A stretch of DNA of 64,000 bases, from the NCBI RefSeq assembly GCF_028595325.1, contig NZ_JAQQXR010000013.1, forward strand, positions 1 through 64,000. The letters run 5' to 3'. The DNA is from Janthinobacterium fluminis (GTDB lineage Bacteria > Pseudomonadota > Gammaproteobacteria > Burkholderiales > Burkholderiaceae_D). Below, in pieces: positions 44,064-52,754 of the stretch. Each line of letters begins with the position of its first letter. The first letter of the stretch is position 1. A program made the position numbers and the translations under genes. The notes beneath the pieces were generated by a model. It searched no databases, was not told the DNA's origin, and saw only the letters and a list, made by a program, of their open reading frames with translations.

Positions 44064-45326
44064 ATGAACAAAACCATTCTCGCAGGCCTCATTGCCGCAG
44101 GCTTCGCCGCGCCGGTCCTGGCGCAGTCGAACGTGACGATCTATGGCATCGCCGACGCCGGCGTGATGTACGTCAACAACGGCGGCAAGGACAGCCGCGT
44201 CAAGCTCGTCAGCGGCATCGCCGACGGCTCGCGCATCGGTTTCAAGGGCACCGAAGACCTGGGCGGCGGCTACAAGGCCATCTTCAACCTGGAAGCCCGC
44301 GTCGAACTGGACACGGGCGGGCAAAAAACCGGCAACATCAGCTCGAACCAGGGTTACGCGCTCACGCGCGGCCTGGAAAAGCTGCCGGCGCCGCTGCTGG
44401 CCGGCGTGCGCGGCGCGCTGCAGCCGGCCGTCAACGTCAACATCAGCGGCGCCCTGTTCGACCGCACCTCGATGGTCGGCCTGGTCACGCCGGTGGGCGC
44501 GGTGCTGATGGGACGCATGTACACGCCCGGCTATGAAGTGTTCAACAACGCCGACGTGTTCGAGTCCGGCACGGCGGCCGGCTGGGGCGGCATCGTCGGC
44601 GGCGCCGGCGGCCTGCTGACGGCCGGCATCGCGATCCGCTCCGACAAGGCCATCCAGTACCGCATGGAGACGCCGCAGGGCATCGGCGTGTCGCTGATGT
44701 ACGGCTTCGACAAATCCGGCTACGTCGGCATGGACAAGCGCTCCTGGGGCGCCAACGTGCGCTACAAGGCCAACGGCTGGGACCTGGGCCTGGCGCACAA
44801 CTTCGGCACCGACCAGGTCGGCAACCGCGGCCTCGTGACGACCACGCTGGGCGGCTCCTTCGCCACCGGCGACGCCAAGTTCTTCGTCGGCTACCACAAG
44901 CAAAAGAATGAAAACTCGGTCATCATCCGCTTCGCCAACGAGACGCTGGCCCCCGTGTTCGCCCCGCTGGGCGCCCAGGGCGTGGCGCTGGCCGGCCTGG
45001 TCAACCGGGCCCTGGTGAACAATTTCTACCTCGACGCCGCCAGCTACCAGATCGGCATGCATTACCGCATCGGCGCCGGCCGCATCATGGCCTCCATCGT
45101 GCGCCAGGACGACAAGACCTCGCTCAACAGCGACGCCACCCAGTACGGCATCGGCTACGACTACAACCTGTCCAAGCGCACCGACATCTACACGGTGCTG
45201 GCCTACATCAAAAACACCAACCAGGGCCAGTACGCGCTGGGCGCGGCCAGCGCCTCGGGCGGCTTCACCTCGGCCCCGGGCGAGTCCAGCCGCGGCGTGC
45301 AATTCGGCATACGCCACCGCTTCTAA
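44064..45326 (+). CDS. Gram-negative porin, second and larger paralogue
   Basis: A 420-residue outer-membrane porin. The signal peptide (residues 1-21) ends in VLA. QSNVTIYGIADAGVMYVNN and SRIGFKGTEDLGGGYKAIF mark the family, and the terminal residue is Phe. Compared with the 337-residue neighbour it has extra loop sequence. One such stretch is around EKLPAPLLAGVRGALQPAV (near residue 115); another is in the later part (FAPLGAQGVALAGLVNRALV). A different pore specificity is likely but cannot be read. A TGGAGACAG ribosome site supports the start at 44064. Codon use is like the genome average, so it is probably less expressed than the first porin. Confidence 0.94.
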   Translation: MNKTILAGLIAAGFAAPVLAQSNVTIYGIADAGVMYVNNGGKDSRVKLVSGIADGSRIGFKGTEDLGGGYKAIFNLEARVELDTGGQKTGNISSNQGYALTRGLEKLPAPLLAGVRGALQPAVNVNISGALFDRTSMVGLVTPVGAVLMGRMYTPGYEVFNNADVFESGTAAGWGGIVGGAGGLLTAGIAIRSDKAIQYRMETPQGIGVSLMYGFDKSGYVGMDKRSWGANVRYKANGWDLGLAHNFGTDQVGNRGLVTTTLGGSFATGDAKFFVGYHKQKNENSVIIRFANETLAPVFAPLGAQGVALAGLVNRALVNNFYLDAASYQIGMHYRIGAGRIMASIVRQDDKTSLNSDATQYGIGYDYNLSKRTDIYTVLAYIKNTNQGQYALGAASASGGFTSAPGESSRGVQFGIRHRF

Positions 45327-45345
45327 GCGCCGCCGGCGCCCCGCC

Positions 45346-45368
45346 AGACGCCTTCGGGCGTCTTTTTT
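45346..45368 (+). terminator. Intrinsic terminator of the second porin gene
   Basis: AGACGCC, loop TTCG, GGCGTCT, then a T run (45363-45368), 19 nt after the porin stop. Confidence 0.9.
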
Positions 45369-45472
45369 CTGCCCGCCGCGCGGCGCGGCGCGGGGCCGTC
45401 GGTTAAAATTGGGTTTCCGCTGCGAAGCACCGCTGTCGCGCAGCAAGCTCACCTTACCAACAGAAACGATCA

Positions 45473-46138
45473 ATGACCGCCACACTGGATTCCACAACTG
45501 TCGCCCAATACCTGACGGACCACCCGCAATTTTTCCAGGAACACGTGGGCTTGCTGGGCGAGGTTAAACTGACCAGCCCGCTGACCGGGCGCACCGTCTC
45601 GCTGCAGGAGCGGCAGATGGAAGTGATGCGCGACAAGTACAAGGCGCTGGAATTGCGCCTGTCCGAGCTGTCCCGCCTGGCCGAGGAGAACGCCGGCATC
45701 GCCGCCAAGTTCCACGGCTGGACCCAGGACCTGTTGCGCGCCCGCGAGGCCGCCGGGCAGCCGCGCGCCGTCGTCGACGGCATGCTCGGCCATTTCGCCG
45801 TGCCCTACGCCACGCTGCGCCTGTGGGACCTGGCGCCGCAGCACGCCGACGCCTGGTTCACGGCCGGCGTCTCCGACGACGCCCGCCTGTTCGCCAGCAG
45901 CCTGCAGGCGCCCTACTGCGGCGCCAACAAGGATTTCGAGGCGGTGCGCTGGCTCGACGCCGCCGCCCCGGTGGCCTCGACGGCCATGCTGGCGCTGCGC
46001 GCCCCCGGCGGCGCCGCCTTCGGCCTGCTGGTCCTCGGCGCGCCCGACGCCGCGCGCTTCAAGGACAGCATGGCCACCGATTTCCTCGTCAACATCGCCG
46101 CCACCGCCAGCACCGCGCTGGCCCTGCTGCGCGCCTGA
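45473..46138 (+). CDS. DUF484 family protein
   Basis: A 221-residue cytoplasmic protein of the DUF484 (YigA) family. The N-terminal helix pair includes VAQYLTDHPQFFQEHVGLLG and SLQERQMEVMRDKYKALE, which form the conserved N-terminal signature. The rest is a GAF-like alpha/beta domain. Function is not established; in many proteobacteria it is coded directly before xerC, as here (five-base gap). It shares that operon and is probably co-expressed with the recombinase. An AT-rich TAAAAT at about 45404 may be the -10 of this operon. Confidence 0.92.
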   Translation: MTATLDSTTVAQYLTDHPQFFQEHVGLLGEVKLTSPLTGRTVSLQERQMEVMRDKYKALELRLSELSRLAEENAGIAAKFHGWTQDLLRAREAAGQPRAVVDGMLGHFAVPYATLRLWDLAPQHADAWFTAGVSDDARLFASSLQAPYCGANKDFEAVRWLDAAAPVASTAMLALRAPGGAAFGLLVLGAPDAARFKDSMATDFLVNIAATASTALALLRA

Positions 46139-46143
46139 CGCCG

Positions 46144-47094
46144 ATGGCCGGCGCGCGCGCCAACGGCGACTGGCTGGACGCCTACCTGGAACAACTGGCC
46201 AGCCAGCGCAAGCTGTCGCCGCACACGGTGGCCGCCTACCGGCGCGATTTGCGCGAGCTGGACCGGCTGCTGGGCGGCCTGGCCTGGGACGCCGTCGGCG
46301 ACACCATGCTGCGCCGCTGCGCCGCCCAGTTGCACGGCGGCGGCCTGCAGCCCCGCTCGATCGCCCGCAAACTGTCGAGCTGGCGCGGCTTTTTCGACTG
46401 GCTGGGCCGGCACGCGGCGCTGCCCGCCAACCCGGCCGCCGGCGTGCGCGCGCCCAAGCGCGCCAAGAGCCTGCCCAAGGCCCTCTCCGTCGACGACGCC
46501 GTGCGCCTGGCGGCGACGCCGGCGCGGCCCCTCGGCGGCGCCGCCGAGCCGGCCGCGCTGTGCAACCGCGCCATGTTCGAGCTGCTGTATTCGAGCGGCC
46601 TGCGGGTGGCCGAGTTGAGCGGCCTGGACACGCACTACCGCGGCGCCGGCGCCCACGGCCCGGCGTCGCTGGGCTGGATCGACGCCGCCGCCGGCGAAGT
46701 GCTGGTCACCGGCAAGGGCGGCAAGATGCGCAAGGTGCCCGTCGGCGCGGCCGCCCTGGCGGCCCTAGCGGCCTGGCTGGCCGTGCGCCCCGCGCCGGCC
46801 GACGGCAGCGCCGCCCTGTTCCTGAGCACGCGCGCCAGCCGCATCTCGCCCCGCGTGCTGCAACTGCGCCTCAAGGCCCACAGCCAGGCGCTCGACATCC
46901 CCGCCAACGTCCACCCGCACATGCTGCGCCACTCCTTCGCCTCGCACCTGCTGCAATCGTCGGGCGACTTGCGCGCCGTCCAGGAAATGCTGGGCCACGC
47001 CAGCATCACCTCGACCCAGGTCTACACGGCCCTCGATTTCCAGCACCTGGCCCTCGTCTACGACCGGGCCCATCCGCGCGCCAAGCTCAAATAG
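46144..47094 (+). CDS. xerC: Tyrosine recombinase XerC
   Basis: A 316-residue site-specific recombinase that, with XerD, resolves chromosome dimers at dif. The N-terminal SAM-like core-binding domain covers residues 8-95. All catalytic residues are visible: Arg154 (GLRVAEL), Lys191 (TGKGGK), His259 and Arg262 (HPHMLRHSF), His285 (LGHAS) and nucleophile Tyr294 (VYTAL). The assignment to XerC, not XerD, rests on its DUF484 neighbour and the dapF region. The ATG at 46144 gives the family length; the frame is open upstream only as a shadow of DUF484. Confidence 0.95.
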   Translation: MAGARANGDWLDAYLEQLASQRKLSPHTVAAYRRDLRELDRLLGGLAWDAVGDTMLRRCAAQLHGGGLQPRSIARKLSSWRGFFDWLGRHAALPANPAAGVRAPKRAKSLPKALSVDDAVRLAATPARPLGGAAEPAALCNRAMFELLYSSGLRVAELSGLDTHYRGAGAHGPASLGWIDAAAGEVLVTGKGGKMRKVPVGAAALAALAAWLAVRPAPADGSAALFLSTRASRISPRVLQLRLKAHSQALDIPANVHPHMLRHSFASHLLQSSGDLRAVQEMLGHASITSTQVYTALDFQHLALVYDRAHPRAKLK

Positions 47095-47138
47095 GCGGCC
47101 GCCGCCGCCGTGATCCAGGTCAAGCGCCTGGGCCGTAT

Positions 47139-47168
47139 TTGCAAGCGGGCGCGGAATTCCGGCATAAT
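47139..47168 (+). promoter_or_regulatory. Candidate promoter of the CobW-family gene
   Basis: TTGCAA (47139-47144) and CATAAT (47163-47168) are separated by 18 bases and lie about 70 bases upstream of the CobW ATG. No palindrome resembling a Zur site is visible around it. Confidence 0.45.
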
Positions 47169-47236
47169 CGTCGGCCAGCCGCGCCGAAAAGCGGCGCGCG
47201 ACCCAGTCACCTTCACAGCAACGGCGGACACGATCC

Positions 47237-48289
47237 ATGGCACTCATTCCCACCACCATCCTGACGGGCTTCCTCGGCGCCGGCAAGACCACGCTGCTCA
47301 AGCGCATCCTGCAGGAACAGCACGGCCTGCGCATCGCCGTCATCGAAAACGAATTCGGCCAGGAAAACATCGACAACGAGATTCTCGTGCAGGACAGCAA
47401 CGAGCAAATCATTGAAATGAATAACGGCTGCATCTGCTGCACCGTGCGCGGCGACCTCATCGTCGCGCTCGGCACACTGGCGCGCCAGCGCGACGCCGGC
47501 CAGTTGCAGTTCGACCGCGTCGTCATCGAAACGACGGGCCTGGCCAATCCGGGGCCGGTGGCGCAAACCTTCTTCGTCGACGAGGAAGTGGCCAGCCACT
47601 ACCTGCTCGACGCCGTCGTCACCGTCGTCGACGCCCGCCACGCCATGGCCCAGCTCGACGAGCACGAGGAGGCCCAGCGCCAGGTGGGGTTCGCCGACAA
47701 GCTGTTGCTGTCGAAAACCGACCTGGTCGACGCCGCCGCGCTGGCCCTGCTGACGCCGCGCCTGAAGCGCATCAACCCGCGCGCGCCCATCGCCCACATG
47801 GACTTCGGCCGCACGCCGCTGGCCGAGGTGCTCGACATCCGCGGCTTCAATCTGAACGACAAGCTGGAGCTGGACCCGGATTTCCTCGCCGCCGAGACGG
47901 CCCACGAACACGAACACGAGCACGAGCACGGCGCGGCCTGCGCGGCCGACTGCGCCGCGCCCGGCCACCACCACCACCACGCCGGCCATAGCGACGACAT
48001 CGCCGCCTTCGTCTTCCACAGCGCGCGGCCGTTCGACAGCGCCAAGCTCGACGAATTCCTCGGCGGCCTGGTGCAGGTATACGGCCCTCGCATGCTGCGC
48101 TATAAAGGCGTATTGTTGATGCAGGGGGCGGACCGCAAGGTCGTGTTCCAGGGCGTGCACCAAATCATGGGCAGCGATCTCGGCGCGAAATGGGGCGAAG
48201 ACGAGGTCCGTGGCAGCAAAATGGTATTTATTGGTAAAAATCTACCAAAAGACATCTTTATTCGCGGACTCGAACAATGTTTGGTATAA
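47237..48289 (+). CDS. CobW/COG0523-family GTPase (putative zinc metallochaperone)
   Basis: A 350-residue G3E-family GTPase. Walker A is GFLGAGKTT (residues 11-19). The metal-binding motif GCICC gives Cys65, Cys67 and Cys68. ENEFG, VIETTGLANP and LSKTDLVD are the other nucleotide-site motifs. Residues about 224-255 form a His-rich loop (alternating His-Glu, then five consecutive His) flanked by two cysteines, typical of members that deliver zinc. The C-terminal CobW domain follows. A terminator is not seen; dksA lies 307 nt downstream on the same strand. Zinc delivery is an inference from the family. Confidence 0.92.
   Translation: MALIPTTILTGFLGAGKTTLLKRILQEQHGLRIAVIENEFGQENIDNEILVQDSNEQIIEMNNGCICCTVRGDLIVALGTLARQRDAGQLQFDRVVIETTGLANPGPVAQTFFVDEEVASHYLLDAVVTVVDARHAMAQLDEHEEAQRQVGFADKLLLSKTDLVDAAALALLTPRLKRINPRAPIAHMDFGRTPLAEVLDIRGFNLNDKLELDPDFLAAETAHEHEHEHEHGAACAADCAAPGHHHHHAGHSDDIAAFVFHSARPFDSAKLDEFLGGLVQVYGPRMLRYKGVLLMQGADRKVVFQGVHQIMGSDLGAKWGEDEVRGSKMVFIGKNLPKDIFIRGLEQCLV
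47905..47932. repeat. Short tandem repeat coding for His-Glu
   Basis: Five copies of the hexamer CACGA(A/G) encode the alternating His-Glu run in the CobW protein. Length change by slippage would not shift the frame because the unit is six bases. Confidence 0.7.
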
Positions 48290-48596
48290 ACTAGCCGGGT
48301 TTTGCGCACTCGCCTCTGCCATGGCCGTCAAATCGGGATGGCAATAAGAAGCAAAGCGTGACAAAATCGCCAGACACGACGGCGCAGTCCGAATGTCGTG
48401 ATCCCGTCATGAAAGACGGGCAAGATGCTGGGGCAATCGGCGGCGGCACAGCAGCGCTGCGCCGAGAACGTAGTTTCCACAAAAGCAATATCCGGAAAGC
48501 TGAATAGTAAAAGCGGATACCGGTGCAGCTGGCCGCGCAATCGCCTGGTCAACTGATCAATTTGAAAACTCTGTCGTATCGAAGGTAAGCGAAGTG
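48290..48596. other. Long leader between the CobW gene and dksA
   Basis: This 307-nt gap is less GC-rich than nearby genes. It contains a hairpin CCCGTC/GACGGG around 48403-48420 without a T run. The dksA promoter should lie here, but no hexamer pair is convincing. No ORF with a ribosome site seen. Confidence 0.6.
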
Positions 48597-49049
48597 ATGA
48601 CCAAAACAAATAAATCAACCCCCGCCGCCAACACAGAAGTCGCCATCCTCTCCGAAGAAGCCATTCGGCAAATGAGCGAGAGTGACTATATGAACCCGGC
48701 GCAACTGGCATTTTTCAAGGCGCGCTTGCAGCAACTTGAAAAAGACTTGCTGAAAAACGCAGGCGAAACCACCGAGCACCTGCGCGAAACCGTGCTCGTG
48801 CCCGATCCGGCCGACCGCGCCACCATCGAGGAAGAGCACGCGCTGGAATTGCGCACCCGCGACCGCGAACGCAAGCTGCTGAAGAAGGTGCAGCAGTCGA
48901 TCGCCAGCATCGACGCCGGCGATTACGGCTGGTGCGAAGAGACGGGCGAGCCGATCGGCATCCCGCGCCTGATCGCCCGGCCGACGGCGACGCTGTCGCT
49001 GGAAGCCCAGCAGCGCCGCGAACTGAAACAGAAACTGTACGGCGACTGA
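48597..49049 (+). CDS. dksA: RNA polymerase-binding transcription factor DksA (zinc-site variant)
   Basis: A 150-residue regulator that enters the RNA polymerase secondary channel and acts with ppGpp, especially on stable-RNA promoters. The coiled-coil tip is conserved (Asp73-Arg-Ala75 in DPADRATIEEE, with LRTRDRERKLLKK following). The zinc-finger positions read Cys113, Thr116, Ser134 and Ala137 where E. coli DksA has four Cys. A classical zinc site is therefore not possible; similar CEETGEP...LSLEA forms occur in alphaproteobacteria. I use the ATG at 48597; a GTG one codon upstream is an alternative. A terminator follows. The tRNA-tuf promoter in this window is a plausible target. Confidence 0.95.
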   Translation: MTKTNKSTPAANTEVAILSEEAIRQMSESDYMNPAQLAFFKARLQQLEKDLLKNAGETTEHLRETVLVPDPADRATIEEEHALELRTRDRERKLLKKVQQSIASIDAGDYGWCEETGEPIGIPRLIARPTATLSLEAQQRRELKQKLYGD

Positions 49050-49092
49050 GACGCCGTCGCGCGCCGGCCCGCCGGCGCCCCGCCGCAAGCAG

Positions 49093-49124
49093 GCACGCGA
49101 CCCAAGGGCGCGTGCTTTTTTTTT
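49093..49124 (+). terminator. Intrinsic terminator after dksA
   Basis: GCACGCG (49093-49099) pairs with CGCGTGC (49109-49115), followed by nine T's. Confidence 0.93.
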
Positions 49125-49272
49125 GCGCGGAATCGGGGGAAATGTAAGGGGCGGCGCAAAAGCTTGCCCATCAGCTACACTAGTCGGGCATGCGACGGCC
49201 GCGGCCCTGCCGCCGCCGTCGATGCGCAAGCTCGGGCACCTTCATTGAACCGCATTCGGGACGGGACAAGAC

Positions 49273-50541
49273 GTGGGACTGTTCTCACTGTTCAAAAAAA
49301 ACGCGGCCGACGCGCCGCCGCAGGGCGCCGACGAGGCCGGCCGCGCGCCCAACAGCGAGGCCAACCGCGAACTGGCGCAGGCGCGCCAGCGCGAACTGGC
49401 CCGCGCCACGGCGCAAAAGATCGACGAGATCGAGGCGGCGATGGCCTTCGACATCTTCAACACGCCGGAGCCGGCCTGGGGCAGCGCGCCGAAGCGCCCG
49501 CCGCGCCCGCCCGCCGGCGACGCCACCCTGGCCCTGCTCGACGCGGCCAGCACGGAATTGCTCGGCTGCGCGGCCGGTCCGGCCCCCGTCGTCGAGGAAA
49601 TCGCCGTGCTCTTCGCCAACGGCCAACTGGCGCTGGCCGGGCAGATGCTGACGGCCAGCCTGGCCGGCGCCGGCGCCGACCGCAGCCTCTGGTGGATGCT
49701 GTTCGACCTGTACCAGATCGAAGGCCGCCAGGAACAATTCGACAGCCTGTCGATCGACTACGCCAGCACCTTTGAAACCTCGCCGCCGGCCTGGAGCGGC
49801 GCGCCGCCGCAGCCGGGCGCCGCCTACGCGGGCGCGGCGCCGACGCTGGCCCTGTCCGGCCCGCTCGACGGCGCCATCGGCCCGGCCCTCGAACGCCTGG
49901 GCCAGTTGGCGCGGCAGGGCCCGCTGCTGCGCCTGGATCTGAGCCAGGTGACGGCCGTCGAGCCGGCCGGCTGCGCGCTGCTGCTGCACAGCCTGAAACA
50001 ATTGCAGGACGGACAACGCGAACTGGTCGTCGTCGCCGCCGCCGAACTGGCCGCGCACATCCAGGCCATCGTCCAGGTCGGCCGCCGCGACGAGGGCGAG
50101 GCTTGCTGGCTGCTGCTGCTGGAACTGCTGCAACTGCTCAAGCGCGAAAAGGAGTTCGAGGAAACCAGCATGGACTACTGCGTCACCTTCGAAGTGTCGC
50201 CGCCGCCCTACCTGGCGCCGGCCAAGGTGGCGACGCCGCCGCGCCAGCCGGCCTCGGCGGCCAGCGACCGCTTCATGCTGCCGCCCCTGGTCGACGGCGC
50301 GGCCGCCGCCCTGCTCGACGCCATCGACGCCTACGCCGGGCGCGACGGCGCGCTGGTGTTCGACTGCTCGCGCCTGGCGCGCATCGAGTACGGCGCGGCC
50401 GGCCTGCTGCTGGCCCGGCTGCGCCGCCTGGCCGCGGACGGCAAGGCGATCGAATTCCGCGACTTGAACCACCTGGTGGCGGCGCTGCTGCGCCTGTTGG
50501 CTTTTTGCGACATCGCCAAGATCTTCCCCCACAAATACTAG
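49273..50541 (+). CDS. Tandem STAS-domain protein
   Basis: A 422-residue soluble protein. Two STAS-like domains lie at residues about 190-270 ([20 protein letters not shown]) and 340-420 ([20 protein letters not shown]). Each is preceded by a similar helical element: [20 protein letters not shown], then [11 protein letters not shown]; and [20 protein letters not shown], then [11 protein letters not shown]. So the helix-STAS module is duplicated. STAS domains bind partner proteins or nucleotides; no conserved phosphorylatable Ser is evident. It starts with GTG at 49273 after a GGGAC site. It lies upstream of hslV, from which it is separated by a heat-shock promoter. Function unknown. Confidence 0.85.
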   Translation: MGLFSLFKKNAADAPPQGADEAGRAPNSEANRELAQARQRELARATAQKIDEIEAAMAFDIFNTPEPAWGSAPKRPPRPPAGDATLALLDAASTELLGCAAGPAPVVEEIAVLFANGQLALAGQMLTASLAGAGADRSLWWMLFDLYQIEGRQEQFDSLSIDYASTFETSPPAWSGAPPQPGAAYAGAAPTLALSGPLDGAIGPALERLGQLARQGPLLRLDLSQVTAVEPAGCALLLHSLKQLQDGQRELVVVAAAELAAHIQAIVQVGRRDEGEACWLLLLELLQLLKREKEFEETSMDYCVTFEVSPPPYLAPAKVATPPRQPASAASDRFMLPPLVDGAAAALLDAIDAYAGRDGALVFDCSRLARIEYGAAGLLLARLRRLAADGKAIEFRDLNHLVAALLRLLAFCDIAKIFPHKY

Positions 50542-50581
50542 GATGGCGCCGGCCAGGCGGGGGCCGCGGGGCCGCGGGCGC

Positions 50582-50609
50582 CTTGCAATCGGCCATTCCA
50601 TCCCCATTT
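50582..50609 (+). promoter_or_regulatory. Sigma-32 (heat-shock) promoter of hslVU
   Basis: CTTGCAA (50582-50588) and CCCCATTT (50602-50609) are separated by 13 bases. They match the sigma-32 consensus (CTTGAAA, 11-15 bases, CCCCATNT) with one change. The site is 43 bases upstream of the hslV ATG. Confidence 0.85.
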
Positions 50610-50651
50610 TTGCACGATGCAGTCGATGCGACTCCCCCTTTTGAGGTCAAT

Positions 50652-51188
50652 ATGGAACAATTTCACGGCACCACGATCCTGTGCGTGCGGCGCGGCAAAC
50701 AGGTCGCCATCGGCGGCGACGGCCAGGTCACCCTCGGCAACATCGTCATGAAGGGCACGGCCCGCAAGGTGCGCAAGTTATACCAGGGCAAGGTGCTGGT
50801 CGGCTTCGCCGGCGGCACGGCCGACGCCTTCACCCTGCTCGACCGCTTCGAGGGCAAGCTGGAAAAACACCAGGGCAATCTGCTGCGCGCCTCGGTCGAA
50901 CTGGCCAAGGATTGGCGCACCGACCGCGTGCTGCGCCGCCTTGAGGCGATGCTGCTGGTGGCCGACAGCGAATCGACGCTGGTCATCACCGGCAACGGCG
51001 ACGTGCTGGAACCGGAGGACGGCATCGGCGCCATCGGCTCCGGCGGCAGCTACGCCCAGTCGGCCGCCAAGGCCCTGCAGGAAAACACCGAGCTCGCGCC
51101 GGCCGAGGTGGTCAAGAAGTCGCTGACCATCGCCGCCGAGCTGTGCATTTACACGAATATGTCGCATACGATAGAAACCCTGGATTGA
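50652..51188 (+). CDS. hslV: ATP-dependent protease peptidase subunit HslV
   Basis: A 178-residue threonine peptidase that forms the proteolytic core of the HslUV (ClpQY) complex. The catalytic threonine is Thr7 after a six-residue propeptide (MEQFHG). [15 protein letters not shown] and [12 protein letters not shown] are signature segments. The ATG at 50652 agrees with the family; an open frame upstream is a shadow of the STAS gene. It is co-transcribed with hslU, ten nt downstream, from a sigma-32 promoter. Confidence 0.97.
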   Translation: MEQFHGTTILCVRRGKQVAIGGDGQVTLGNIVMKGTARKVRKLYQGKVLVGFAGGTADAFTLLDRFEGKLEKHQGNLLRASVELAKDWRTDRVLRRLEAMLLVADSESTLVITGNGDVLEPEDGIGAIGSGGSYAQSAAKALQENTELAPAEVVKKSLTIAAELCIYTNMSHTIETLD

Positions 51189-51198
51189 AGGGCACACC

Positions 51199-52536
51199 AT
51201 GAACATGACACCGCTGGAAATCGTCGCCGAGCTCGACAAACACGTGGTCGGCCAGGGCCGTGCCAAGAAGGCCGTCGCCATCGCGCTGCGCAACCGCTGG
51301 CGCCGCCAACAGGTCGGCGAGCCGCTGCGCCACGAAATCACGCCGAAGAACATCCTGATGATCGGCCCCACCGGCGTCGGCAAGACCGAGATCGCGCGCC
51401 GCCTGGCCAAGCTGGCCGACGCCCCCTTCATCAAGATCGAGGCGACCAAGTTCACCGAGGTCGGCTACGTCGGCCGCGACGTCGACACCATCATCCGCGA
51501 CCTGATCGACATCGGCATCAAGCAGACCCGTTCGAGCGAAATGAAGAAGGTGCGCCTGCGCGCCGAGGACGCCGCCGAGGACCGCGTCATCGACATCCTG
51601 GTGCCGCCGGCGCGCGACTTCGGCTTCAACGTGGCCGCCGCCGAGGCGCCGGCCGCCGGCGACAGCACGCGCCAGACCTTCCGCAAGCGCCTGCGCCAGG
51701 GCGAGCTGGACGACAAGGAAATCGAGATCGAGCTGGCCGAGGCCGGCCCGCAGATGGAAATCATGGCGCCGCCGGGCATGGAGGAAATGACCGAGCAGAT
51801 CAAGTCGATGTTCTCCGGCGTGGGCGCCGGCCGCAAAAAGGCCCGCAAGATCAAGATCAAGGAGGCGCTCAAGCTGCTCGTCGAGGAAGAGGCGGCCAAG
51901 CTGCTCAACGAGGACGAACTCAAGCAGATGGCGATCCAGAACGTCGAGCAGAACGGCATCGTCTTCCTCGACGAAATCGACAAGATCGCCTCGCGCTCGG
52001 AGGTGGGCGGCGCCGACGTCTCGCGCGCCGGCGTGCAGCGCGACCTGCTGCCGCTGGTCGAGGGCACCACCGTCAACACCAAGTACGGCATGATACGCAC
52101 CGACCACATCCTGTTCATCGCCTCCGGCGCCTTCCATCTGGCCAAGCCGTCCGACCTGATTCCCGAGCTGCAGGGGCGCTTCCCCATCCGCGTCGAGCTC
52201 GAGTCGCTGTCGACGGCCGATTTCGAGCGCATCCTGACCAGCACCGACGCCTGCCTGACCATGCAGTACGAGGCGCTGCTGGCGACCGAGAACGTGAAGA
52301 TCGACTTCGCGCCCGAGGGCATCACGCGCCTGGCCGAAATCGCCTTCTCCGTCAACGAGCGCACCGAGAACATCGGCGCGCGGCGCCTGTACACGGTGAT
52401 GGAAAAGCTGCTTGAGGAAGTGTCGTTCAGCGCCAGCGAGAGCGGCGGCACGGTCGTCACCGTCGACGCCGCCTACGTCAACGCCCGCCTGGAGGCGCTG
52501 GCCGTCAACGAAGACTTGTCGCGCTACGTGCTGTAA
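51199..52536 (+). CDS. hslU: HslUV protease ATPase subunit HslU
   Basis: A 445-residue AAA+ unfoldase that feeds substrates to HslV. Walker A is GPTGVGKT (residues 56-63), Walker B is [10 protein letters not shown], and the sensor-2 region has [17 protein letters not shown]. The inserted I-domain (about 110-240) is complete, and the C-terminal LSRYVL tail is the HslV-docking form. The ribosome site is AAGGGCAC. It is the second gene of the heat-shock operon. Confidence 0.98.
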   Translation: MNMTPLEIVAELDKHVVGQGRAKKAVAIALRNRWRRQQVGEPLRHEITPKNILMIGPTGVGKTEIARRLAKLADAPFIKIEATKFTEVGYVGRDVDTIIRDLIDIGIKQTRSSEMKKVRLRAEDAAEDRVIDILVPPARDFGFNVAAAEAPAAGDSTRQTFRKRLRQGELDDKEIEIELAEAGPQMEIMAPPGMEEMTEQIKSMFSGVGAGRKKARKIKIKEALKLLVEEEAAKLLNEDELKQMAIQNVEQNGIVFLDEIDKIASRSEVGGADVSRAGVQRDLLPLVEGTTVNTKYGMIRTDHILFIASGAFHLAKPSDLIPELQGRFPIRVELESLSTADFERILTSTDACLTMQYEALLATENVKIDFAPEGITRLAEIAFSVNERTENIGARRLYTVMEKLLEEVSFSASESGGTVVTVDAAYVNARLEALAVNEDLSRYVL

Positions 52537-52547
52537 GGGGAACGGCG

Positions 52548-52697
52548 ATGGCAAACAAGGCCCTGGCGACGCGGCAGCGCATGCAGTTCCGCGTCGAACC
52601 GTCGCAACAGCCGCGCCGGCCCGTCGCCGCCGCCCCCGCGAAGGGCGCGGCGCGGCGCCAGCCGGCGCCGCCCAAAACGCGGGCCAAGCCGGCGTAA
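52548..52697 (+). CDS. Small basic Pro/Ala/Arg-rich protein, hypothetical
   Basis: A 49-codon frame (MANKALATRQRMQFRVEPSQ at the N-terminus, ending TRAKPA) begins 11 nt after the hslU stop. It has a GGGGAA site seven bases upstream of its ATG. The product would be strongly basic, low-complexity and disordered, with no membrane helix. It would be co-transcribed with hslVU. I do not recognise it; GC-rich DNA gives such frames by chance, so conservation would have to decide. Confidence 0.45.
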   Translation: MANKALATRQRMQFRVEPSQQPRRPVAAAPAKGAARRQPAPPKTRAKPA

Positions 52698-52754
52698 GCG
52701 GCGGGCCGCCCGCGGACGCCCCGGCGGGCGCCCGCCATCAGGCCAACGGTGGTG

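Noticed and set aside
47095..47236. A Zur-type operator before the CobW gene
   Set aside because: No GTTATA-like inverted repeat is visible; only a sigma-70-like promoter pair.
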